A stretch of 8,112 bases of DNA from Candidatus Curtissbacteria bacterium RIFCSPLOWO2_01_FULL_41_18 (GCA_001776475.1 MFBQ01000039.1:1-8112), one strand, 5' to 3'. Shown: positions 1-4,668, counted from the first letter of the stretch. The notes: generated by a model from the letters alone, not told the origin. Numbers and translations are program-made.

Positions 1-1
1 A

Positions 2-388
2 CTTAACAATTCAAAGAGTATTGCCTTAGTTGGTGGTTATAGAGTTATCCAAAATCCTGACGGGTTTAGGTTGGAAAAACTTAAAAGCGTTTCTGGAAAT
101 CTCCCTAGTGCCGATGCCTTTATTTTTGCAAGCCGGGAAGAGGCTGAGGGTATTGCCCACGTACTCTCAAGAGCCTTTCAAAAGGGATACAGCCAAGGCA
201 CAAGTACTTTTAGGATTGAGAATTTAGCAGTGGCTGAAGTAAGTGGTGGAGATAATGGACTCTGTAAGCTTTACAGATTAAATACGCAAAATGGCAAGAT
301 AGAGGAAGAGCCGTTTTTAGTAGCAAAATCCAGACAAGAATTAGAAGAGGGTTTAAGATTATTTTTAGACAGAAAAGATGGCAATTAA
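2..388 (+). CDS. 3' part of an unrecognised gene (hypothetical protein, 5' end off window)
   Basis: The frame is open from the first bases of the window to a TAA at 386-388, so the gene very probably starts upstream of the window; a TTG at 71 is a possible but unsupported internal start. The 128 visible residues have no membrane segment or signal peptide. They are mixed alpha/beta in character, with a Val-Gly-Gly-Tyr segment near the left edge, a helix-like stretch around SREEAEGIAHVLSRAF, and a charged helical C-terminus (KSRQELEEGLRLFLDRKDGN). I do not recognise the family. The last 11 nt overlap the start of the Nudix gene in another frame, which suggests translational coupling and one transcript. 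Function cannot be assigned from what is visible. Confidence 0.6.
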   Translation, partial: LNNSKSIALVGGYRVIQNPDGFRLEKLKSVSGNLPSADAFIFASREEAEGIAHVLSRAFQKGYSQGTSTFRIENLAVAEVSGGDNGLCKLYRLNTQNGKIEEEPFLVAKSRQELEEGLRLFLDRKDGN

Positions 389-839
389 GAGAATTTTCAG
401 TGCTGGAGGAATAGTTATTAGGAAAAGTACGAAAGGTACGAGAAGTATGAGAGGTATAAAAGGTGTTGAGGTTTTGGTGACGCAGCACTCAAAGCATAAA
501 GGTTGGGATTTTCCAAAAGGGCATTTGGAGGTTGCAGAATCTAGCGAGCAGGCTGCAGTAAGAGAAGTCGAAGAAGAGGTCGGAGTAAAGGCTGAAATTA
601 TTGAAAAAGCTGGACAAACACAATATTTTTACTGGGAGGATGGTGTTAAGGTTTTAAAGACAGTGACGTTTTTTTTGATGAGATATTTGGGTGAGAGTGA
701 AGCGACAACAGCGTTTGAAGTTTCGGATCACAAATGGCTTACACCTGATGAAGTAGAGGCGCAATTAACTTTTAAAGATACGAAAGAGTTGTGGAAAAAG
801 GCAAAGGAGAAGATTGGGCGACTAAAGACTAACGACTAA
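378..839 (+). CDS. Nudix hydrolase, Ap4A-hydrolase-like
   Basis: A 153-aa single-domain Nudix protein. The complete Nudix box is at residues 48-70: G48, E54, then REVEEEVGV at 62-70, with the metal-binding glutamates 63, 66 and 67 in place. It is preceded by GWDFPKGHLE, a context typical of diadenosine polyphosphate (Ap4A/Ap6A) hydrolases of the MutT type, so cleavage of a nucleoside-diphosphate-linked substrate in the cytoplasm is expected; the exact substrate is inference. The N-terminus (RIFSAGGIVIRK) is the usual first beta strand. Residues 16-30 form an odd basic insertion encoded by a 9-bp tandem repeat. The ATG at 378 overlaps the upstream gene by 11 nt and has no obvious Shine-Dalgarno sequence, so coupling to that gene is likely. 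The gene ends 11 nt before the convergent tRNA-Ser(UGA). Confidence 0.93.
   Translation: MAIKRIFSAGGIVIRKSTKGTRSMRGIKGVEVLVTQHSKHKGWDFPKGHLEVAESSEQAAVREVEEEVGVKAEIIEKAGQTQYFYWEDGVKVLKTVTFFLMRYLGESEATTAFEVSDHKWLTPDEVEAQLTFKDTKELWKKAKEKIGRLKTND
423..467 (+). repeat. five tandem 9-bp units inside the Nudix gene
   Basis: Five consecutive 9-nt units read AAAAGTACG, AAAGGTACG, AGAAGTATG, AGAGGTATA and AAAGGTGTT. They stay in frame and encode the triplets KST, KGT, RSM, RGI and KGV, a basic linker between the first beta strand and the strand leading to the Nudix box. Most unit-to-unit differences are transitions, as expected for an aged tandem duplication. Confidence 0.8.
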
Positions 840-848
840 GGACAAAAG

Positions 849-940
<92 letters not shown>

Positions 941-943
941 ATG

Positions 944-1180
944 TCAGATTAAATGTTTATTCCTAAATGCTTGTCCCGAACCACTCTTTAAATAATTTTC
1001 AAACCTTCTTGCTTGTAACCTTGTATCAAATACACAATACCAAATTAACTTAACAGGCCTAAGATACTTAGTTGAAATGCACTTGCCGTTAGCATGCTCC
1101 CTTTTCCTTCTCTTAATATTTGGCGTTGATCCTGTATAAACCGAACCATTTGCTAATTTCAGTAAATATACAAAGTACAT
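944..1180 (-). CDS. GIY-YIG nuclease-fold protein (UPF0213/YhbQ-like)
   Basis: A 78-aa protein consisting only of a GIY-YIG domain. The GIY motif appears as VYL (residues 4-6), the YIG motif as YTG (15-17), then the basic IKRRKREH (22-29) and the metal-binding glutamate in RRFENYLKSG (E61). The C-terminus GSGQAFRNKHLI is the normal end of this small family, so the protein is complete. It presumably acts on DNA, but this family has no settled physiological role. I chose the ATG at 1178-1180 because the domain begins there and AGGGTGAAG lies just upstream; an in-frame GTG at 1199-1201 would add seven residues without a ribosome binding site. It lies between two tRNA-Ser genes on the same strand and ends with TGA 3 nt before tRNA-Ser(UGA). 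Confidence 0.88.
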   Translation of the reverse strand: MYFVYLLKLANGSVYTGSTPNIKRRKREHANGKCISTKYLRPVKLIWYCVFDTRLQARRFENYLKSGSGQAFRNKHLI

Positions 1181-1227
1181 AAACTTCACCCTTCGCTCCA
1201 CTTTTGCATAAAGCTACAGTGGATCCC

Positions 1228-1246
1228 CCGAAGCCTTCGGCGAAGG
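1228..1246. repeat. small GC-rich palindrome, relative of the CTTCGCTAAAGCTTCG repeat
   Basis: CCGAAGCCTTCGGCGAAGG can fold as CCTTC-GGC-GAAGG or as CCGAAG/CTTCGG. It resembles the reverse complement of the 16-mer found at 1300-1315 and 4297-4312. It lies in the spacer between the GIY-YIG gene and tRNA-Ser(GCU). No T-run follows on either strand, so a classical terminator is unlikely. Confidence 0.5.
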
Positions 1247-1266
1247 AGGAATAAAGCTATGGGTGA

Positions 1267-1319
1267 CACACTTCTAAAGCTTCCGGGCTGAAAGCCACAC
1301 GAAGCTTTAGCGAAGTGTG
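1267..1319 (-). repeat. long hairpin starting at the 3' end of tRNA-Ser(GCU)
   Basis: The arms 1267-1283 and 1301-1319 pair over 17 bp, interrupted only by a 2-nt bulge (1311-1312). The 17-nt loop contains a nested GGCT-GAA-AGCC hairpin. In the minus-strand transcript the structure begins within the CCA of tRNA-Ser(GCU), so the mature 3' end is part of the stem. An alternative, shorter fold pairs CCACAC with GTGTGG (1295-1320). No U-tract follows, so it could serve in 3' processing or transcript protection, or be a REP-like repeat; the role is inference. Confidence 0.65.
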
Positions 1320-1410
1320 GCGGTGGGTGTGGGATTCGAACCCACGCGGCGGCTTATTAACCACCAACGGTTTAGCAAACCGTCGCCTTAAACCACTCGG
1401 CCAACCCACC
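1318..1410 (-). tRNA. tRNA-Ser (anticodon GCU)
   Basis: On the minus strand: acceptor GGTGGGT paired with ACCCACC, G73 and an encoded CCA (1318-1320). The D stem is GCC/GGC with loop GAGTGGTTTAA. The anticodon stem is ACGGT/ACCGT around loop TTGCTAA (anticodon GCT, reading AGC/AGU). The long variable arm is GGTGG/CCGCC, and the T arm is GTGGG-TTCGAAT-CCCAC. All class II serine features are present, including U33. It is upstream of the GIY-YIG gene and tRNA-Ser(UGA) on the same strand and could be cotranscribed with them. Confidence 0.96.
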
Positions 1411-1553
1411 TCGTCGAAATGGCTCGTGCTGGTAATCGTTCTGGTTAACAGAACTCATTAACACACTCGCATTTCTCCTCTCCAAATTTCTTCGAAATTT
1501 GGTCTTCATGAGCAGAGTTATTTTACCAAATTTAATCTTGGAATAATAATATC
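1411..1553 (-). other. leader region of tRNA-Ser(GCU) with two hairpins and a 4-codon ORF
   Basis: Read on the minus strand towards the tRNA, this region contains a TAAAAT box near 1527 (a possible -10 without a clear -35) and a perfect 9-bp hairpin CCAAATTTC/GAAATTTGG (1482-1502). An AGGAG motif with the mini-ORF ATG-CGA-GTG-TGT-TAA follows, then a second perfect 6-bp hairpin GTTCTG/CAGAAC (1438-1454). No T-box motif is visible. It may be a processed leader or the remains of a small gene. Confidence 0.35.
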
Positions 1554-1590
1554 GTGTCTCCTATTGTGTATTGCTTATCTTGCTATCTCT

Positions 1591-1622
1591 ACCCAAGCGC
1601 TACTGCCATTCCCCAATCACTT
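1591..1622. repeat. direct repeat copy A: stray copy of the comF 3' end
   Basis: This 32-nt stretch matches 2815-2846 at 29 of 32 positions in the same orientation. Read on the minus strand it encodes SDWGMAVALG followed by TAG, against SVWGMAVALG followed by TAA at the true end of comF. Two of the three differences are synonymous or lie in the stop codon, which indicates a once-functional coding end from a comF allele or paralogue. It lies just upstream of the membrane protein gene. Confidence 0.8.
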
Positions 1623-1655
1623 TGCTTCGTTTTTTCAACTATAATAAAATCAATT

Positions 1656-2816
1656 GTGAAGAAATTGACAAATAAATGGCTTCTGGTTTACCTATTCCTC
1701 CCATTCCTGGTTTTTAACTTCTTATCTATAGGAGAAAACCATAATGTTTTTCTTGCCTATTCATTTTTAAAATTCAGTCCCTCACTCGTCACTCTACCAA
1801 AAAACCTAATCGATCTTTCTTACTTTGAAAGTCACTATTTTTGGCCACTAGGACCATTCCCCGCTATCTTACTAATCCCATTTGTCTTTCTCTTCAAATT
1901 AAATTTTCAGGAAAGCTTTCTGAAACTACCTCTGACTGTCTTAAATTTTTGGCTTGTGTATCAAATAGCAAAATCCATAAAGCTTCCGGAAAATAAGGCT
2001 TTTTGGCTTGCAGTCTTTTTCATTTTTGGATCAGTCTACACGCCAGTCGCACTGCTTCCTTTTTCAGTTTACTTCTCACAGATAATCGTGGTTACTTTCT
2101 TACTTCTAGCTATCTATATTTTTTTAGCTAAAAAAAATTATTTGCTAATTGGTCTGCTAGTTGCTCTGGCCTCGCTAACCAGACAAACACTGATTCTTAG
2201 CGGCGCCTTTTTTGCAATTACTCTACTTGCAAGACCTGTAAAACTTACCAATGTCTATAAATTTATGATGCCGCTTCTGGCAGCCTTAATCATTACTGGA
2301 ACCTACAATTTCGCAAGATTCGGTAATTATTTTGAAAGTGGTTACAGCTATCAAATAATCCCACAAGAACAAGTCAAAAGAAGGGAACATGGATTATTTT
2401 CTTTCCAGCATATACCAGCTAACCTGTACTACCTATTTTTAAAAACCCCTGATCCGGTTCTTGCGGTAGATGGCTCTCATGTTTTAAAACCGCCTTTTTT
2501 GAAAACAGATTATTATGGACTAAGCATATTCTTCATCTCTCCCATTTTGCTATTAGTACTTTTGGCTAATTTTAAAAATCAGCTGAACAGACTCAGTTTA
2601 ATTGCCACAGCAATTATTCTTCTACCAATTCTTCTATACTATGGTATAGGCTATAAACAAATTGGTTACCGGTATGCCTTAGATTTTTTGCCATTTTTAC
2701 TTTTCCCTCTTGCCTCAGCATTTAAAAAAGTTAGCATTTTCTATATCGCAGTTTTGGTTTTAATTGGAGTTTTCTGGAGCTGGTTTTTTGTCTTTGAAAA
2801 ACTTATTGGTTTTTAA
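1656..2816 (+). CDS. GT-C-like multispanning membrane protein (probable lipid-linked-sugar glycosyltransferase)
   Basis: About 386 residues with some 10 to 12 hydrophobic helices through the whole length. A conserved-looking first outer loop (HYFWPLGPFPA), a loop with SLTRQT, the segment NFARFGNYFESGY, and a late RYALDFLPF helix resemble GT-C (PMT/ArnT-like, GT39/GT87) transferases that use polyprenyl-phosphate sugars. No catalytic residue can be assigned with certainty, so the activity is inference. The frame is open from a GTG at 1554, but that extension crosses the comF remnant and lacks a membrane-protein N-terminus. The GTG at 1656 starts VKKLTNKW directly before the first helix and is preferred; TTG at 1665 is also possible. 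No Shine-Dalgarno is visible; a TATAAT at 1640-1645 is too close to the start for a normal leader. The stop overlaps the convergent comF stop. The gene is bounded by direct repeats. Confidence 0.78.
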   Translation: MKKLTNKWLLVYLFLPFLVFNFLSIGENHNVFLAYSFLKFSPSLVTLPKNLIDLSYFESHYFWPLGPFPAILLIPFVFLFKLNFQESFLKLPLTVLNFWLVYQIAKSIKLPENKAFWLAVFFIFGSVYTPVALLPFSVYFSQIIVVTFLLLAIYIFLAKKNYLLIGLLVALASLTRQTLILSGAFFAITLLARPVKLTNVYKFMMPLLAALIITGTYNFARFGNYFESGYSYQIIPQEQVKRREHGLFSFQHIPANLYYLFLKTPDPVLAVDGSHVLKPPFLKTDYYGLSIFFISPILLLVLLANFKNQLNRLSLIATAIILLPILLYYGIGYKQIGYRYALDFLPFLLFPLASAFKKVSIFYIAVLVLIGVFWSWFFVFEKLIGF

Positions 2817-3532
2817 CCAAGCGCCACTGCCATTCCCCAAACACTTCTTGCCCCAGCCCGCTTCAGTACTTTAGCGCACTCTGCCATCGTCGCACCAGAA
2901 GTATAGACATCATCAACTAAAATTATGTCCCGCCCTTTAATGCTGGACATAATTTTACCCTGAGCAAGGTCGAAGGGTTTCCTTTCCTCCTGCCCACTGG
3001 ATCTGACTTCAAAGGCTCCTTCAACATTTTTGGCTCGCGCATCTCTTTTCAGCCCCACTTGTGTCTTTGTCTCTCTGTTTCTAACCAAAATATCAAAGTA
3101 CTCGACCTTAAATTTTTTCGCCAGATTCTTCGCCAAAATTTCGGCCTGATTAAACCCCCGCCAATTCTGTCGTTTTTTATGAAGAGGAACCGGCACTAAA
3201 ATTAATTTTTGGGGGATATCAAATTTGTATATTCGAGAGGAAAGTAAATCCACCAAAACTTTTTCAATGTCATATGCCAATTTATATTTAATCTTGGCAA
3301 TCGCCGCCTTTATCGGCTCTTTGTATCGACAAGCAACCACCAGACCATCAAGTCTGTATCTGCCCGCACATCCCGGATGAGTTTTGCCGCCAACAGCCTG
3401 CCTTTGGCAGACCGGACAAACCGGTTTATCAATGTATTCAATTTTTTCAAAACAACCTTTGCAAATATAGGCACCAAACTTGCCACACGAAACGCATTTT
3501 TTGGGGAAAATAAAATCAAGAAGATTAAACAT
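2813..3532 (-). CDS. comF: ComF family phosphoribosyltransferase-like protein
   Basis: A 239-aa ComF/GntX-type protein. The N-terminal zinc-binding part has paired cysteines C13-C16, C24-C27, C39-C42 and H52-C55. The phosphoribosyltransferase domain follows, with VPVPLHKKRQNWRGFNQAE (113-131), the KTQVGLKRDARAKNV segment (156-170), and the PRPP loop IILVDDVYTSGAT (203-215). In naturally competent bacteria ComF helps handle incoming single-stranded DNA; here that role is inferred from the family. Residues about 178-198 are an insertion not expected in the family. It consists of a mini-repeat (encoding PFDLAQG) and an inverted copy of the following native codons, all in frame. The ATG at 3532 is preceded by a 7-bp hairpin instead of a clear ribosome binding site. 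The 3' end overlaps the stop of the membrane protein gene. Confidence 0.93.
   Translation of the reverse strand: MFNLLDFIFPKKCVSCGKFGAYICKGCFEKIEYIDKPVCPVCQRQAVGGKTHPGCAGRYRLDGLVVACRYKEPIKAAIAKIKYKLAYDIEKVLVDLLSSRIYKFDIPQKLILVPVPLHKKRQNWRGFNQAEILAKNLAKKFKVEYFDILVRNRETKTQVGLKRDARAKNVEGAFEVRSSGQEERKPFDLAQGKIMSSIKGRDIILVDDVYTSGATMAECAKVLKRAGARSVWGMAVALG
2815..2846. repeat. direct repeat copy B: true comF 3' end
   Basis: The last ten codons and stop of comF, matched by copy A at 1591-1622 (29/32). Recombination between the copies would remove exactly the membrane protein gene and leave an intact comF end close to tRNA-Ser(GCU). Confidence 0.8.
2919..2957. repeat. perfect 13-bp inverted repeat inside comF
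   Basis: TAAAATTATGTCC (2918-2930) and GGACATAATTTTA (2945-2957) are exact reverse complements around a 14-nt spacer. One arm is the native coding sequence for the start of the PRPP loop (DIIL); the other encodes the extra residues GKIMS. This looks like an inverted duplication of native DNA during the insertion event. Confidence 0.75.
2958..2977. repeat. short palindromic mini-repeat inserted in comF
   Basis: The sequence starts CCCTGAGCAAGG and ends TCGAAGGG, with CCCT/AGGG ends. It encodes PFDLAQG on the minus strand. From memory, this sequence type is a frequent intergenic repeat in Patescibacteria and some other genomes, so this is probably a repeat insertion tolerated in frame. Confidence 0.6.
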
Positions 3533-3533
3533 C

Positions 3534-3559
3534 AGCTGCCGTTCTAAAATAAGGCAGCT
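3534..3559 (-). promoter_or_regulatory. hairpin directly upstream of the comF start codon
   Basis: AGCTGCC (3534-3540) and GGCAGCT (3553-3559) form a perfect 7-bp stem with a 12-nt A/T-rich loop. On the minus strand the stem ends one base before the ATG at 3532, so it covers the region where the ribosome must bind. A role in damping or regulating comF translation is inference. Confidence 0.4.
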
Positions 3560-3591
3560 TTACCAACAACAATCAGATAAATAAAAATCAT

Positions 3592-3720
3592 CTAGAATGA
3601 CTTTATCCAGCTTCCAGGTTTTGGATGACAGTACGCATCATCAGGTCCACCTATACGTCTCCCATCAGTAGGCGGACCTGCTGGACCTAATAATCTTTCT
3701 GCCCTACCCATCGCATTCAT
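3592..3720 (-). CDS. possible small ORF, 42 aa, unrecognised
   Basis: The 318-nt gap between comF and smpB holds an open frame on the minus strand from ATG 3720 to TAG 3592. The product starts MNAMGRAERLLGPAGPP, continues with TDGRRIGGPDDAY, and ends CHPKPGSWIKSF. It is rich in Gly and Pro with one Cys, is soluble, and has codons similar to the neighbours. The frame stays open upstream to about 3770, so TTG starts are also possible. There is no clear Shine-Dalgarno. The ORF contains an 11-nt inverted repeat (3643-3653/3669-3679, 10 of 11 paired) and a repeated GGACCT, so the apparent coding may partly be a repeat element. It lies 59 nt upstream of comF on the same strand and could be a leader gene, a gene remnant or chance. 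Confidence 0.35.
   Translation of the reverse strand: MNAMGRAERLLGPAGPPTDGRRIGGPDDAYCHPKPGSWIKSF
3643..3679. repeat. inverted repeat in the comF-smpB gap
   Basis: AGGTCCACCTA (3643-3653) and TAGGCGGACCT (3669-3679) pair at 10 of 11 positions around a 15-nt loop; a further GGACCT follows at 3683-3688. It lies inside the possible small ORF. It may be an RNA hairpin or a repeat. Confidence 0.5.
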
Positions 3721-3726
3721 TATAAT
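3719..3726. promoter_or_regulatory. weak candidate -10 box readable on both strands
   Basis: ATTATAAT gives TATAAT on the plus strand (3721-3726, towards smpB) and on the minus strand (3719-3724, towards comF). Neither direction has a good -35 at 17 nt; TTGAGT lies 20 nt upstream on the minus strand. The symmetric box suits a divergent promoter for comF and smpB, but support is thin. Confidence 0.25.
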
Positions 3727-3766
3727 GGATATGTCAAAATATTTACTCAATGGTAGTAATAAGTAA

Positions 3767-3839
3767 TGTCATCCTGAGTCCCGCATTGCGGGACGAAGGA
3801 TCTAATTAATTGAGATTCTTCATTACATTCAGAATAACA
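3767..3839. repeat. composite palindromic intergenic repeat upstream of smpB
   Basis: The element has imperfect terminal inverted repeats (TGTCATCCTGA and TCAGAATAACA), inner inverted arms GAAGGATCT (3795-3803) and AGATTCTTC (3813-3821), and a perfect 7-bp hairpin GTCCCGC-ATT-GCGGGAC (3778-3794) nested in the left half. This resembles the GTCATCCTGAG...GAAGGATCT repeats common in many bacterial genomes (from memory). It ends 11 nt before the smpB start and would form the 5' leader of smpB mRNA if transcribed from upstream. Confidence 0.7.
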
Positions 3840-3850
3840 AAATCAATACT

Positions 3851-4288
3851 ATGAAAATTTTCAATCGTAAGGCGCGCTTTAAATATCAAATCTTGGAAAA
3901 AGTCGAAGCCGGCATTATCTTGACTGGTGCAGAAATCAAATCCATCCGCGCAAACCGCGCAACACTGGCAGAATCCTTTGCCAGAATCAGAAACGGCGAG
4001 GTTTTTCTGGTTAATGCCAACATCACTCCCTGGATGGGTTCCCAAAAATATACCGACTCCAGACGAGAACGCAAACTTTTACTTCACAAAAAACAAATTT
4101 TAAACTTACAAGGTAAGATCTCTGGCGGCAATTTAACGATAGTCCCACTTTCAATCTACATCAAGCATAACTTAGCCAAGGTTGAGCTGGCTTTGGCCAA
4201 AAGCAAGGCCAAATTCGACAAGCGCGCGAGCTTAAAGAAAAAAACCATCGAGCGCGATATCGAGAGGGAAATTAGAGGCGAAAAGTAG
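3851..4288 (+). CDS. smpB: SsrA-binding protein SmpB
   Basis: A 145-aa protein matching SmpB along its length. It has the N-terminal NRKARFKYQILEKVEAGIILTGAEIKSIRA block, the RRERKLLLHKKQI loop (71-83), the NLTIVPL strand and KVELALAKSKAKFDKR (110-125), then the basic C-terminal helix LKKKTIERDIEREIRG that enters the mRNA channel of stalled ribosomes. It binds the tRNA-like domain of tmRNA and delivers it, with EF-Tu, to ribosomes without a stop codon. The length is slightly below the usual 150-160 residues, as expected of a streamlined genome. No Shine-Dalgarno precedes the ATG; the palindromic repeat upstream ends just before it. Its RNA partner ssrA lies 118 nt downstream on the opposite strand, convergent. 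Confidence 0.96.
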   Translation: MKIFNRKARFKYQILEKVEAGIILTGAEIKSIRANRATLAESFARIRNGEVFLVNANITPWMGSQKYTDSRRERKLLLHKKQILNLQGKISGGNLTIVPLSIYIKHNLAKVELALAKSKAKFDKRASLKKKTIERDIEREIRGEK

Positions 4289-4290
4289 AT

Positions 4291-4318
4291 GCCCTCCTTC
4301 GCTAAAGCTTCGAAGGGC
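4291..4318. repeat. palindrome after smpB with shared 16-mer CTTCGCTAAAGCTTCG
   Basis: CCTTCG (4296-4301) and CGAAGG (4311-4316) form a perfect 6-bp stem with a 9-nt loop; GCCCT/AGGGC outside gives an alternative stem. The core 16-mer at 4297-4312 occurs exactly, in reverse complement, at 1300-1315 beside tRNA-Ser(GCU), with unrelated flanks. It begins 2 nt after the smpB stop and could act as a weak 3' hairpin; no U-tract follows. Confidence 0.6.
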
Positions 4319-4369
4319 ACACTTCGGGTGAATACATCTCACCAGTGATTGTTAAATAGAAGTGGCTCG

Positions 4370-4409
4370 CCACACGTAGCTCCGAATGATAATGAGGTGC
4401 GAAGTGTGG
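4370..4409 (-). repeat. hairpin overlapping the 3' end of tmRNA
   Basis: CCACAC (4370-4375) and GTGTGG (4404-4409) form the outer stem. On the minus strand the element begins in the last bases of the tmRNA acceptor stem and reads CCACACTTCGC, 28 nt further on closing with CGTGTGGC. The same outer sequence begins at the CCA of tRNA-Ser(GCU), with a different loop. A 3' processing or termination role is possible. Confidence 0.55.
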
Positions 4410-4471
4410 AGATGCCGGGTGTTGAGCCCGGGTCCAAGACTACAATTTAAAAACTCCTACAAGCTTAGCTT

Positions 4472-4500
4472 CAGCCAAAGGCTGACCCGCCTATGGCGGG
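4472..4500 (-). repeat. two adjacent perfect hairpins inside the tmRNA 3' domain
   Basis: CAGCC-AAA-GGCTG (4472-4484) and CCCGCC-TAT-GGCGGG (4486-4500) are perfect and nearly contiguous. They lie between two related motifs, CTAAACGAGAACTTGTAG and CTAAGCTTGTAG. Short hairpins like the second also occur as intergenic repeats in these genomes (from memory), so this may be a repeat insertion in a functional RNA. Confidence 0.6.
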
Positions 4501-4668
4501 AATCTACAAGTTCTCGTTTAGATTTTTAGCCGATTAGCAGGCAAAACCTAAACAAAGATCGAAATTTCGGACTGAAGTTTGATCAAAACTGAAGTCCAAT
4601 CCCGGCTAAGTTGTTGCCTTTAAAGTTTCACCGAGAGAAAACTAAAAAGACAAGCTCAAGATTTGTTT

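Noticed and set aside
210..488. Minus-strand ORF opposite the first two genes
   Set aside because: It lies antisense to the Nudix gene and the overlapping upstream gene and shows no domain; it is a shadow frame.
944..946. UGA recoding as glycine
   Set aside because: TGA ends the GIY-YIG protein and the propeller protein at the natural family or domain ends, so UGA is a stop.
1259..1291. 10-codon plus-strand ORF with AAGGAGG upstream
   Set aside because: The apparent Shine-Dalgarno is part of a palindromic repeat and the ORF runs through another hairpin; chance is more likely.
1220..1320. Rho-independent terminator for tRNA-Ser(GCU)
   Set aside because: The hairpins are strong but no T-run follows on either strand.
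1228..1320. CRISPR array
   Set aside because: The repeated pieces are palindromes of unequal length and spacing with no regular spacers and no cas genes.
1554..1655. Longer N-terminus of the membrane protein from GTG 1554
   Set aside because: The extension runs through the comF remnant on the other strand, has no ribosome binding site and does not look like a membrane-protein N-terminus.
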